From Ooceraea biroi (Eukaryota > Arthropoda > Insecta > Hymenoptera > Formicidae): a stretch of 64,000 nt of DNA. The notes under the pieces are model-generated. The model did not search any database and was not told where the DNA came from. It saw nothing but the letters and a program-made list of their open reading frames with translations. This document shows positions 23,619-35,506 of the stretch, in pieces; position 1 is the stretch's first letter, and each line of letters starts with the position of its first letter. The stretch is taken from assembly GCF_003672135.1 (NCBI RefSeq), contig NC_039507.1, positions 1-64,000 on the forward strand. Direction: 5' to 3'. Position numbers and translations under genes: made by a program.

Positions 23619-24520
23619 GGTAATTATGTACTTTAACGGACCAACCTCCGATGACCTTGACCTTGACATATGTTGTCAAGGTCACCCTCCTGAGTGACCT
23701 TGAAGAGGTTTTAGCCGTCGCTCGTTGTTTGTTAAAAAGTTATTAACAAAAATGTTTACTGAATAAAGCATAAGTCTACGATACCATATACGTTTACGAA
23801 AGAGTATATTTGATGGAATTTCAGCTTAAATCAGAAATAGGTTTGGGTTAGGTTATATTTTCCGAAACTGGAGCCTCGGACACATACGCTCGTTTTCAGC
23901 CCGCTTCGCGGGAGGGCAGGGGGAAGGGGCATTGCCCCTCCCCCCGCCGGAATCCGTGGCGTGTACCAGGTGATCAAAATCTGCACGGTGAAATCTGTTA
24001 CACTGGCCCAGCGTTAGGTTAGATTAGGTTAAGTTAAAGCAGAGAATACTTTGTATTTAACTGTTTGTGCTTTTGATTAAAGTGAAGAATACTTTGTACT
24101 TATATTAAAAGAAACTATTCTATATATTAACAATTCACTGCTTTAAATGACTTTCCTTTCTTCGTTCATATACATATTCGTCGTTTATATTTTTCAATAT
24201 TCAATATTCTTTCAAAATAACTACTATATTTTCGAAATTTCTTTGGTTAATAACTTTTTCATAAACAACGATCGACGACTAAAACCTAGTGCGGGTTATT
24301 CGGGAAGGTAACCTTTGTAATATATGTCAGTATCATGCTTCACGTGGACAGCTAAAAATTCGTGCGAAATCATTAAACTTTCTTTGTTTATAACTTTTTA
24401 ACAAACAATGAACGACGGCTAAAACTTCTTCAAGGTCACTCAGGAGGGTGACCTTGACAACATATGTCAAGGTCAAGGTCAAGGTCATCGGGGCTGGGTC
24501 CGTTAAAGTACATAATTACC
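23619..24520. mobile_element. TIR element with TCAAGGTCA-rich arms
   Basis: Ends GGTAATTATGTACTTTAACG and its complement, with inverted arms of about 135 bp (23619-23755 and 24384-24520). Each arm contains clustered TGACCTTGA/TCAAGGTCA motifs: four on the left within 60 bp and five on the right, three of them in a row. The core is non-coding and includes a GC-rich palindromic piece near 23910-23945 and GGTTAGG-like runs. No obvious target-site duplication. No transposase. Confidence 0.8.
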
Positions 24521-25098
24521 AACACTTTATATAGAAAGCGCAATACACTGAAGAGGTGCCGTTGACTCATTTGAATTTACCGGGTGTTCATATACATTCG
24601 CTACAGCAGCCAATCATCTCTTGCTGGTTTGCTACTTCCGGAAGAGTAGCCATCGTGTCATTTCTTGCCGCGCATTTGTAATGGCCCTTGTGTGCAATGC
24701 GCAATGTGCAACGGCAACGGTATTATTTCCCGCTATTCAACGAATGTTTGTGAAATTGCGAACCTTGTATTATAAGTCTTGTGAAAGCAGTGCTATTAAT
24801 TGCAGTAATATATAATAATAGTAAAAGAATCTTCCACAGTAATTGAAATAATATTCTTTCGTTAAGATGGACGATACTGCAAAACAAGTAAGTATATTAT
24901 ATAGCCGTGCATTACGATATTTTACTTATGTTGTGTTTAACTTTTGTTTATATTCTGTATTTAACTTTGAAGAAAGCTCAAGTTAACATTAAGGAAAAAA
25001 TTTATCCATGCATTTCATGACTTACAGACAGCAAACAGGTTATGTTAGGTTAGATTAGCATTCTTCTTATATATTGTAAAACATAAAAAACTCGTATA

Positions 25099-25253
25099 GG
25101 GCCGCGAAGCACAGACAATTGCATAATGTAAATAATCATCACTCATAGAATCCTTCAGTTGCTATCTTCAGGATTGTCACCCTGAAGATAGAAATGAAGG
25201 ATTCTAATTAGTTGATTCTCTTATGCATTATGCAAAAGTCTGTGCTCCGGCTC
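25099..25253. mobile_element. Fold-back MITE, about 155 bp
   Basis: GGGCCGCGAAGCACAGACAA...GCTATCTTCAGG is mirrored by CCTGAAGATAG...GTCTGTGCTCCGGCTC. The arms are about 70 bp and imperfect, with a loop of a few bases near 25174. Located just downstream of the FBXO21-like exons. Confidence 0.75.
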
Positions 25254-25545
25254 TTAGACCGCTTTAGTTCCTATATTACTACAATAGGATGTCTTTTTGA
25301 TGTTTTCTTGACGTCAAAATGATGTCATTTTGACTGCGTTGTGTTCCTTGGGTAATAAAAAGTTTTATGTAAAACTAAATAAAATATTCATATACACAAT
25401 GAATCCTAGTATTCTTTGCTATATATAGATATATACTTATGATGAAAAAAATATATTAGTGAATCTTATGTTTAAAAGAAAGAAAAGAAAACTGCAGGAA
25501 CTTTCAGGAAATGAAATTTCTTTACGTATAACCTTATTGAGGTAC

Positions 25546-26946
25546 CTTTTCCAATTCATCTACGAACTTAAATACATCTTTGTTTCCTGTCATATAAAGA
25601 GTCCGTAAGATAGACAAGCATTCGTCTACCAGGTATAGAAACCTTCGCATCCACCTTCTATCTGTTTCAACCATTTCTTGGTTGGAATCGTTACAATTTC
25701 TATTATAATAATTAAGATAATTATCCCGCTTCAAATACATTGTTTTCTTATAATGGGAACTCAAACTTATCATCAGCTAAAACGAACATTGCATTCATAA
25801 ATTAAACTAAGATTACAAAAATTTGGAAAATAAAGAATTGTTTTGAAATTAGAAGCGAATTACTCTTTAATGTGTCAGTACTTTAACATATCTATGCTAA
25901 CTTGCTTGTGACCAATTATCTTATCGTTAATTTTAGGAATTGTTATTTAGTAGAATTAATATACATGACATATACATGAAAAATTACCGTTAACAAATTT
26001 ATTCTGGGATATCTGTCAAAACTTATGAGACATTCTAAAGCAGAATTATAAATTGTGGACAAGTTATTTTTATTCAAAATGGCTCCACCGTCATCGAGAC
26101 AGATATAAAGACACTGTTCGTCATTCGAGTTTGTTACATTACTGCAATAAAATAATAAAAAAGTATATACACGACAAAAATGGAAATGTAGAAAAGGTAT
26201 GAGTAATCGAAATTATAATTAGGTTAACCATTTTGGGTTCCATCTTAATAACCATTCATTTCGATAGGTAACAGCCAGGCCCGGAACAACACGATCAGAT
26301 ACAAGATCACAATATATGCCAAGTCTTCTTGCAACGCTCTGAAATATGACTATCAGCGGTACAATGCGGTCTTTATACTCCTGTCATAATTTAAGAAACA
26401 AAAATATTAACATTTATAAGAAATAATAAATATGAAGCTATAGATATAGCATAAGCTGATCATAATGTATTATATTATAAACTATAACTTACGAACTTAA
26501 TCATAAATAGGTATTGTCGAAAGAGATCTGATTTCAAAGAATGTACAACTGCGTCAAAGTTTGGTTTATGCAAGAGTATATTGAAAAGAATATCTATAAT
26601 CTGTCTTCCCTCGCTGTTGTTCCATTGATTTTCATAGATATTATTGTATTTCCACCTCGAGAACTGTTCGCGAGATGCCGAGAATATTGGATGCTTGGGA
26701 TTCTCAACTTTAAGGCGCTTTATAACCTGTTGTGCGATATTATCCAGATCCATATCTATATGCGAGCAAGAGACATTTTTCTCCGGATGAATCCATTGTA
26801 TGATAAAAGTTATCACCTCTTCCAATAGCTGGTGTTTGGGAGGGCGATTTATAAATTCCTGCCATACGGTTTCTAGATGATGATGCCTTAAATATGGTAG
26901 AAGGATTCTTCCGTAATAAATATTTGTCAGGTCATCCTTATATCCA
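25546..26946 (-). CDS. FBXO21: FBXO21-like protein, four internal exons (SirB1/transglutaminase-like region)
   Basis: Exons in transcript order 26493-26946, 26229-26380, 25988-26141 and 25546-25776 have proper GT-AG borders and matching phases. The first reads YYGRILLPYLRHHHLETVWQ, then LLEEVITFIIQWIHPEKNVS and WKYNNIYENQW, matching the segment of FBXO21 after the F-box. The second has FQSVARRLGIYCDLV and WLLRW, the family's SirB1/transglutaminase-like motif. The third reads LYICLDDGGAIL and the fourth DECLSILRTLYM. FBXO21 is the substrate receptor of an SCF ubiquitin ligase. The donor of the last exon (GTACCT, 25545-25540) is weak; reading through ends 12 bases further on. The F-box and YccV exons lie about 18.6 kb upstream and 3.4 kb downstream, separated by transposons. 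Some expected segments are missing, so a divergent or decaying paralogue is possible. Confidence 0.7.
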
Positions 26947-27010
26947 CTAAAAATTAATACTTTGTATACTAACTATATTATTAATGTTTCATCTCTTTAC
27001 TACATAGGAT

Positions 27011-28022
27011 CCCATACAGCACAGATGCTTGCACCAACATTGCAGCAACGTTGCAACGTTGCAAATTGCAATGCAACAGTACAAAGACATTGCAGAAATA
27101 TATATCCGCAAAATACCAGCACACTTGTAGCAACATGACATTAATATTTCGGAAACATTGCACAATCAAAATTTGTAATTAATTAATATTAATAATTCAT
27201 TTTATTAAAACATTGGAGTCCTCCTATCCTAACGAGATTCGTTCAAATCTATTCGACCAATGATGTGTGATGACCAGAATCTGAGCTCGGTAATATGCAC
27301 ATGCGGTGTTTGTCTCTTTCGACTATCTAAAGAACATGGTGGTTGTACGACGCGAGCATCATTCTAAAAGAAAGTAGTTACGTAAAAGAAAACGGTAAGT
27401 ACTTTTTTTATAATATTATGTCTAATTATAGCACTTGTGTGCTGTTAAAATCTTGTATCTATTAATTATATAATAGATAATTATATAATAGATTAATTAT
27501 ATAATAGAGAATCACTCTATTTGCCTATCTCACGGTTTATATCACTATAACCTCAAAATTATGGAAATTCATTAGAAAACTGCATATTAATAGTTGTAAT
27601 ATTTTTAATAACTTTTTCTGTTATAGAAGCTGTTCGTGAAGTACACAATCATGCCACTGATGCAGAAATCGCTGAATGCATTTCCAAGTGGCTTGCTCAA
27701 GCTCCGGTTAGGATTGAGAGATCAAAGTATGTGATTTTACATATAATTCTATACATACTTGCAGTATGTATATTTTTATGTAATTTTATTCTAATATATG
27801 AATTTAAATTCCTATTTTACTTTTACAGGCAACATACAAACAAAAACGAAGAAGATTCAATTATTTAATTAAAGGAAAAATATTTTAACATAATTAAAGG
27901 AAAAATAATATCTCAAGAAGAGGATTTTTAGGTTTTTTATAAAGAACAGTTACTTTTTTATACCAAAAATAGAGAAAATGTTTATTTCATTTTTTATTAC
28001 AATTGTTATATTACATATAACT
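27011..28022 (+). mobile_element. TIR element copy A carrying a captured gene fragment (3' end lost)
   Basis: Begins CCCATACAGCAC and runs, with few differences, parallel to 46666-47625 until about 28021, where unrelated inverted repeats cut it off. Many GCAATGCAACGTTGCAA-type motifs lie near the end. The interior carries a small three-exon coding segment (separate entry). Only the left end survives here; the family is defined by the full copy at 46666-48546. Confidence 0.75.
27337..27868 (+). CDS. Captured three-exon gene fragment inside TIR element, copy A
   Basis: A continuous reading frame is obtained through two GT-AG introns: about 27337-27394, 27627-27726 and 27839-27868. It reads WWLYDASIILKESSYVKEN, then AVREVHNHATDAEIAECISK, WLAQAPVRIERSK and QHTNKNEEDSII, ending at TAA. 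The second copy (46997-47495) has the same exons with mostly silent or conservative changes, such as a silent Leu codon, Val to Ile and Lys to Glu. An in-frame stop lies just upstream, so the segment starts as an internal exon. I do not recognise the source gene. Confidence 0.45.
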
Positions 28023-28375
28023 GTATGATTGAATGAACTTACCAAGTGAAGTTCGGTCCTAATTATGCCCTGGGTCTCGTCCGGATGGAATACCTATGTA
28101 GTCGTGCTCCCGCACGCACCTCGACAACAGTGTTAAAAAATCGCCAAAAGCAAAAGACGATAACTCGCGCGTTGCGCCGCGCCGCCCGCGCGCCTCACAT
28201 CCTCATGAGTTCAAAGAAACCCAGGCAAATCGCTGTACCTAGGGAGGAAGAAGTAGAAAAAGGGTGGGAGGTCCATCCGGACGAGACCCAGGGCATAATT
28301 AGGATCGAACTTCACTTGGTAAGTTCGTTCAATCATACAATTATGCTCCAGGGTCTCGTCCGGATGGAATAACTA
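28023..28375. repeat. Inverted repeat with a third tandem half-arm
   Basis: Arms of about 65 bp at 28023-28088 and 28273-28338 (GTATGATTGAATGAACTTAC... GGTCTCGTCCGGATGG) enclose a GC-rich core. A further direct copy of the inner half (AATTATGC.C...GGGTCTCGTCCGGATGG) follows at 28339-28370. It sits where copy A of the preceding element is truncated and may have caused that. Confidence 0.8.
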
Positions 28376-28389
28376 TGTAGCTGTTTAAA

Positions 28390-31300
28390 GCTGTTTAAAA
28401 TCAGCGATTTGCCGCAAACCAGGACTCCTAGGACAGGAAATCCACGTGAAAATGACATATGACAAATCTAAAACCAGATACGATATATAAGAAGCCCTCA
28501 TAAAAGGAAGATGCGTATGCACCGAGTCCACAGGCTATACGGTACAATGAACACCTGTATAATCCCACAGAATATAAATATAAAGAAAAAGACTGCGCCA
28601 CTATGGTCCGCCGTGTGGAGCGGCGAAGAGTCGGGGCTCGCCAATCCGATATGTCTCTCCATGACGAATCAGGATTCCATTGGCTGTAGCCTCAGACATC
28701 ACAGACTGACTAGACGTAAGCGCAGAGAATACAACGGCGCGTACTCCACCTTCCACGAGGTCGGGAGTAAACCAGAGACTTACGAACTGTAAAGCAGTCG
28801 TTGCAAACGATAAATGTCACGAAAAAGAGGCGGAAAACCTCGCCACACGGATGTAATGGGTGAGGATAAAGCAAAAGGGCCAAAGAAGAGCTAAGAAGTC
28901 GTCTGCATGCAATGTTCCCTAAAGCGGAACAATGGAAGGAATCCCATGCTTCGCAACACGAAAGAAACAGAGGGAAAGTAGAGGGCAGCCCGACGCTGAT
29001 AGAGGAACTGAATTCGAGCTGGAAAGTGAAAAAAGGAAATATTCAGGCCTCATTAGAGAAAAGTTTGAGTCCGATGACTCGTTCCGAGGGCGAGGAGAGT
29101 TAAACTCGCCGCGAGAGTAATCCAGGCGACGAGCATAAGGGTAAAAAAGCGGAGAGCCGGGATATCACGAAGATCGGAATCCATCCGAAAATGTACGCAG
29201 GCACTGCGATTCGAATATTGCAGTACCTTCTAGACGGAAAATCTAGGTACTGAAGGGAAGCAACGGGAAATAGAGACGCGTCCGCTGATGCTGACGAAAA
29301 AACCATCAAGAAAGCTGACGGAATGCTATTCGATAGTTAACTGATCAGGGGACCCGAGTGACTCGGGAGGGTGGCTTCCTGATATTCTGCCAGCCTTCCG
29401 GGAAGGGAGCCTCCGCGCCAGATGATGATCCTCAAAAGGAAGAAAAGGAAGGCGCAAAAACTACGAGGCTAAAAAAATACGAGATGATGGAACAAAGGCA
29501 GTTCGGTCTGTAAGGGCTATCGAAGTATTACCCGTCTCCGCAACTGCCTCGATATAAGACTTTTCCTTCTCCTGAGATGGGAAACGCACTCCATGCAATC
29601 GCATCAGGAAGCACTCCAGATACCTAAGTGTTGTACTTGGTACTGAAAAAAGATGCTAGTAAAATGAAAAAAGGCCAACATCCAGGCCGCTATACAAACG
29701 TTACCACCCAAAAAACCTTCAGGAACAGGAGCAGCGAATCGAGAATCAAAAATAAAATTGTCTCTAAGACATGAGGCGTGTAAATACAAGAAGAGATATC
29801 CCGATCCTCATACTGGCGCTCAACCTGTTCCAGAACAACCGACAGGTGGGAGGCAAGGGTAGAAAAGAGCTGCAAATATGCGAAAGAACCGATGCAGTAA
29901 TAGAAAGCAGTCCAACCGACTGCGAAACGAAGCATGGTGAGAAGAGGCATTAAAGTCCCCCTTGAATCAGGAAAAGAACAATGCCGAATAGCGGTCACTA
30001 GTCGAGTGTACCTGAATCCGCACAAGAAGCGCCCAAACGTTCAAAGCAAAACTGCTGAGGAGGCTCCGTTAGTTTAATCGAAAACCAAGAGACACTCACA
30101 CTCATGCCTTATAGAATGATATAAGAAGGTACACATAAAGGCACCACGACCGAGCGGCTTTAATGCATGCCCAGGACAACATTAGTGATATCTCAATGAC
30201 TAATATGTCCAAATTTATTCCACGGAAAAAATTCTACCTGGAACCCAGGCTCGATGGTGTTTCCATCAGCACATCATTTGCCATCGGAGACAACCAACAG
30301 CGCATTTCTGTCGTCTCTGAGAGAGATGCAATGCGTACGTTAGGGATTAAATGAACTGCAAGGAAACCACGATGAGGGCCCCATGACCCGGGAGTCGGAG
30401 ACCAATGCACCTCCTCGAGGCACATCATCAGTATCTCCAAAATCAGGTGGTATCCTGGAATGCAGACAGCGATGATATCCGCACCGAAACTCTGTAATGA
30501 TCTCGCAAGTCAGACAGTCCGATGGCGATAATTCACTGCGCGATCAAAAACATTGAACAAATGTGACAAAATCCGGGCGAAGAAGGCGTCGTCAACGCCG
30601 AAAGAAATCATCCGCGATCCTGGGAGCATGAACAGATCGCGCATCCTCTAATTAGAGAAGAGGCGGCTCGATATGCGTGTGTACTTTGCGCAAAGTAGAG
30701 TAAATCGACCGTCACTCGATGATAGGTAGAAGCACAAATGGCTGCAAGGTACGTGAAGAAAAAAGTGCCGCAGGAACAAAGGCTCGCCTAAGACGACGAG
30801 GTTTCCGAGAGGCCGAAATAAAACGGCAATGCGGACGCAACGAGGAAGGCTCTCGCGGATCGCAAGGAAATGAAAGGCAGCAGAGGCAGCAGAGATCCCG
30901 TAAGGCGTCCAACACCATAGAGGAGCAATGGCATTATTCAGCCAATGCGGATATTTACCCAAGCGATCGGCAAATCCTCAAGGCCGGGATCGCGACTAAA
31001 GGATGGTGACAGCTCAAGTGAGCGGGATCTCCTGGCCGAGGAAGAACAGACGAACCGGGCCCTCGAGTCTCCAACTAATGAAATGACGGAAAAACCACGA
31101 AGCTGGTTCCGCTGCTTCGGTGTCTGGCGAACCGGGTGAACCTCGCTTTCCAGTCGCCGGTGACGGCTACTGCTGTGGGCGTTGCGGCGACAGCAGAACA
31201 GAAGAGCCTACAGCCAGGCTCAAAGAACTACCGTCAGCAATTCCGATGCCGGTCAAACATGGGCTCCTGGACCCATCAGGACCAAAGATGACAAGATCCG

Positions 31301-33290
31301 TCCTGGTTGTGCGTTGTCCAGACACGCGCACGCTCCCGCGTGCGTGCGAGAAGCTAGTGCGACTTGCCAACGCACGTTCGTGTGCTTCACCTCCGCCGCA
31401 GGCCGCGGGGTACACCCCTTAAAAAACCCGCGAGACTAGAGGCAGGAAGACGGAAGCGTGTCGTACGGAAAACCGCCGTTCGTGGTTGCCGGTCGGCGAC
31501 ACAGCTAAGGGACGTAAACTGACAAAATGCAGACGTGTCAGGACCGATCGTACGTCGTCGTCAAGAAGGTGCCCGTTCTGCATGAGTTACAACAGCCCTG
31601 AATGGATGCGCCATATCGAATGTGCGCGGCTGAGTTGATGAGTGGAGATGCTCGAAGGCGTTGCGGAGATGCAGCAGGGACCCATGAGTGCTCGAGCAAG
31701 AAAAAGAGCCCGATCGAACAGCGAGATTCGATCCAGCAATCTCGCGCTTGCGAAGCCGGCGCGCTGTCTGCTACGCCACGCATTCGGCTTGATCGGTACG
31801 CTTCAAGCCTATTGGCTGAAAAAGATGGCACAGAGAAAATTGACCCATGACTGATAAGGCCAGTGCTGCAAGAAGGGTCGGTGCCGCCAGATCCGCTGAT
31901 ACCACAGAAGAAGACAGAAATCGAGCACAAGTGTCCACGCTTAGAACACATGGCGACTGACGACTGTCTGTCTAGAAAGGATCCAGCACGGAGGGTTCCA
32001 ACTGTGTGTTCTTGAACGCGCCTGATCGCTCATATAGACAAGCGACGCGCGCGGAGTCGGCATGTTCTCTTCCGGTGTAACGCATTCCGAGAGAGAGTGT
32101 GTGTCGTTCGAACGCCGGTGCAATGATGCCGAACAGCGAAACGAGAAAATGCAGCGGGTGTTGGACTCTCCCAAAAATCGCCCGAAAGCGCCCCGTGGGT
32201 GTGAAGCAGAAAAGCGAACGGATCCTGTGAATCCGAAAAACTCGCTGGCCAGGAGAGCAGCACGCCGTAGAGAAACGAAGGCCTTATCCTCACTGATCCT
32301 GATCGGTGATGACACAACCCAAAAAAGGGGGGGGGAGAGCAGAAGAAACCGTCGGTTATGTCCTCTTCGCCAGATATTGCAAGAATAACTGGGTCAACAA
32401 GAGACATACCTGGTACAACGCCCCGATCGCTTGAGCGACCGTCGGTTCTTCGATGCTGTGCTTAAGGCTAGTGGCAAAGCCACAGAACTCGCTGCTGGAA
32501 CCTCATCCACGTGCGTAATCTCCTCCCTCGATGTCCCTCGGCGTCCCTCGGTGTCCGAATCTCCCGATGCCGCGAGCGCGCGTAGAGGTTATGTCCGCCG
32601 ATCTGAAAAATAGCGTGACACCTCTCCTTTTCGCGCGGTCAGCAACGCTAACGCGTGCCACACAAGACCGCTGATGCCAAATAAGGAATTAGCTCACCTG
32701 AGATATCAAAGACAGCATCGCCGCCGACGAAAGCGAACGCAACGAGCTATCTGCCGCGAATTGACGTGCGAGCGATCTCGCTATCTATCCGCATGGGAGG
32801 AAAAACGACGATGTCGAAGCCTCCATTCTCTCGAACGTCTGCCTGCACGTTCTGCCCTGATGCCATTTACACATAAAACATAATGCACAGTGTACCGCTA
32901 AACGACAAGGAGGAAGGAACTTCGAACAATTTTTGCATTAACTAATTAGAGTGGATTAGGCCTACCGGGGAAGCATTAGAAAAAAAAGCGCACCAAGCTA
33001 TCTACCGCAAGGTGGTGTGGAAATGATAGCGCATCATTTTCCTACCACCAGAGAGACAAGTATTTTCCTGCGGAGTATCATATGTCATCGGCCGCCGCTC
33101 GCCGCTCGCCGCCCACCCCTATAGAGGCCGGCCTACTGGCTTATTACCGCTTGCCGCGCGCTCATTCGCCCAGACATTTTAATTAATAACTCAAGAAATA
33201 TTGCGAAGTTTGGAAAATGTTATAGGACTTTTCTTCTCAGCTTCATCCAATCTATCTTCACCTTTCCGGTCGGTACTTCCCTACCGGACA
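28390..33290. other. 5-kb block of unusual composition, unclassified
   Basis: Much richer in GC and, over long parts of the plus strand, in purines than the DNA on either side. Stops are frequent in all frames and no domain could be read, even allowing frameshifts. The only identifiable piece is a minus-strand tRNA-Ala-like relic at 31698-31789. The right edge near 33275-33293 reads ACCGGACACCCTGTATA, like the terminus of a small TIR element. Possible explanations are an old retroelement, a non-coding RNA locus or a large non-autonomous element; I cannot choose. Confidence 0.4.
31698..31789 (-). ncRNA. tRNA-Ala-like SINE/pseudogene, copy 1
   Basis: On the minus strand it reads AGCCGAATGCGTGGCGTAGC, with A box TGGCGTAGCAG (31778-31768), a loop TTCGCAA that would present anticodon CGC, a B-box-like GGATCGAATCT (31734-31724) and a terminal T run. 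It shares nearly the whole sequence with the plus-strand copy at 46315-46400. Stem pairing is poor, so a working tRNA is unlikely. Confidence 0.65.
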
Positions 33291-34034
33291 CCCTGTATAC
33301 TATACTATACTAAAAGAAAAGCATAGCATAGGCCACTCGCCACCTCATTAATTCTTGATTATTTTCTGCTTCGGCAGGGAGCGAGTTTTTAATACCGAAT
33401 GTGACAATTTTATTTGCAATAAAATTATTAAAAATCTAGTAATACTGTACTTCACATTTTGTTTCCTTACTACTGTAATAAATAGGTTTTATCAAGAGAC
33501 ACGGTAGTGTCTCGCGCCAAGTATACGCGCAGCGAGACCGACCGTGTGTATTATTACGCGACGCGACGTTTCAGAGACGCTTAGATTATCGGATCTCAGT
33601 AACGGCTGATCCGATCAACTTCTAAATAGGCTCAATGGATAGCTCGGGGTCGAATTATGTAATAAAAGTGTTTTCATTTTTCTTCTACATGCCCTACGAG
33701 CGGAGATATGGCGATGCAAAGTCTGAAATTGGCAAATTTTCGATAAGAAACGTCATTATTATCGTCGTCATCGTCGTTTGTACAGTACAGTTTTGCTCCG
33801 ATAGGTGGCAGCAGCGCCGATCTCATGCTGTCGGTATATCCGGGAACGTAAGGGAATGGCGACTTGAAAAGGTGATTGCGGCCACATGTCGAGCTTTTGC
33901 GCGAAATTTTGCGTAATATTGACCTCTGAATAGTGGGGCAGATATCGTATTTGACTCCCCCCTCGACGTAGTGCGTGTGGGGTTTTGTCTGGTTATTATA
34001 TATTAATAACCCACAAAGTAGTCTGTAGACGAAC

Positions 34035-35394
34035 GTGACTAACCTCTCTCGCCTTTGTGCGGGAGAGGCGCTCTCGATGGATTGGACTCCTGGACAATGT
34101 ACGTCAGATGAGGACGGCAGCGTATGCTTGGATGACGATCTTCAGATGACTGCGCCCTTCCGTGGCTTTCCGATGGAAGCTAACGGTGGCAATATGAAGC
34201 AAAAAAGGAGTCGTAATGGCACGGACATTCTGCCTCCGAACAAATCAAGCAAGATAGAAACCGGAAACGGTTCGCTCAACACCAAGAATTGCAATAACGG
34301 GGACGTCATGCCCTCGAAGGAGTCAATGAAGAGGAAAATCTCCGGAGGCCGGCGAAACAGCAAGCAATGCTGGAACTGGGTCGACGAGCGAGTCTAGCCC
34401 TAGGGAGACTATTTCCTTCGGGAGATTCGATGTTGGACCATTCAAGGTATGCCTTAAAGCACCTAGGGTCGCTAATTCCGATAATCGCTATTCTGTCAAA
34501 GCAGTTGACGCAGGTAGGCGCCTATACAAATCGGGTGTCTCCTTTATCTTGATGGAAAGATCGGGTTTTAATAAGTGGACAGTAACCTTCGCCAATAAGA
34601 AGGCCGCTAATGCGGCAGTTAGTAATAAATTTTTAAAGGAAGCCCAATGGGAAATTTTTATCCCTAATGCCTTTGTGTATCGCCAGATCGTCATTAAAGA
34701 GATTCCTACGAGCGTTTCTGAAGAGGATCTTTTGTTGGAGTTCAAGAATGGCAACCCAAACCTCCCGGTGAAGGAGATTTATAGGCTAAAGAGAAGAGTC
34801 GTGCACCCCGTCTCCGGAGCGGCATCCTTTGTGGACTCTGAATCAGTCAAGGTTACCATTAGATCGTCGACAATTCCGCAATTCGTCTTCCTGTGGAAAA
34901 TTAGAGTTTCTACGTCGATTTTCATTCCAAGGCTACTAGTGTGTCACAATTGTGGCCAGCTGAACCATCCAACGAAATTTTGCCGTAATGCAGCCAAGTG
35001 CCTCAACTGTGGAGAGGCGAAGCATCCAGAATCGGTGACTTGTGTAAAGCCCGCCGTATGCATTAGCTGTAGCTGCAATCATCGCACCTTCTCGAAGGAC
35101 TGCAAGGAATACTTCAAGAGAAGGGAGATTAATCGCGTCATGGCTGTAGACAATGTAGACTTCCGAACAGCCAGACTCACGTTAGAAGATAGCCTCAAGA
35201 ATGTTTTAAATGATGCCGGCTGTCGCCAGAATATGAATCCAAAGGAGTTTCCGCCGCTTCGGTATTCTTTATATTCGTCGCAGTCATACGCACAATCTCT
35301 ATCAAGAAATGGAACCTCGGCAACGCCCGCGACAGCAACGAGGATTCCGCACTTTGCCGACAATTTGGTCGTGGAGGAAGACTTGAAGATATGA
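34035..35394 (+). pseudogene. LINE ORF1 (gag-like, three CCHC zinc knuckles), broken
   Basis: RNA-binding protein of the LINE. The first part (34035-34397) is acidic then Lys/Arg-rich and ends at a stop. The second part (34549-35394) starts in a different register and covers most of the protein. Three zinc knuckles are visible: CHNCGQLNHPTKFC, CLNCGEAKHPESVTC and a weaker CISCSCNHRTFSKDC, at about residues 132-190 of the second part. The C-terminus is Ser-rich. A frame break between 34397 and 34549 separates the two parts, so this copy would not make a full ORF1 protein. Confidence 0.8.
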
Positions 35395-35506
35395 AGGAAC
35401 ATTGAAATAGCACTATCGAGTTCAAACGACATATCCCTGCTGCTTAGGAGACTGCTTAAGGCGGTATCTCTCCATGAGTCTTTACCCGTCTCGCCTAACA
35501 GTCAAC

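Larger units (their letters stand above)
22868..25353. mobile_element. Composite non-autonomous element bounded by inverted ACCCAAGGAACACA ends
   Basis: ACCCAAGGAACACAC at 22868 is mirrored by TGTGTTCCTTGGGT ending at 25353. Similarity continues inward for about 40-50 bp (TCAAGAAA..TCAAAATGA on the left; TCATTTTGA..TTTCTTGA on the right). No transposase is visible between the ends. Other inverted elements (23619-24520 and 25099-25253) sit inside. Alternatively the two ends belong to two separate small elements of one family. Confidence 0.45.

Noticed and set aside
24010..24040. GGTTAGG-like runs as telomeric TTAGG sequence
   Set aside because: Only a few irregular copies inside a TIR element; no array and no chromosome end.
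28046..28372. 108-codon frame in the inverted repeat
   Set aside because: It runs through both arms of a hairpin; the start and end of the protein are translations of the same repeat in opposite orientation.
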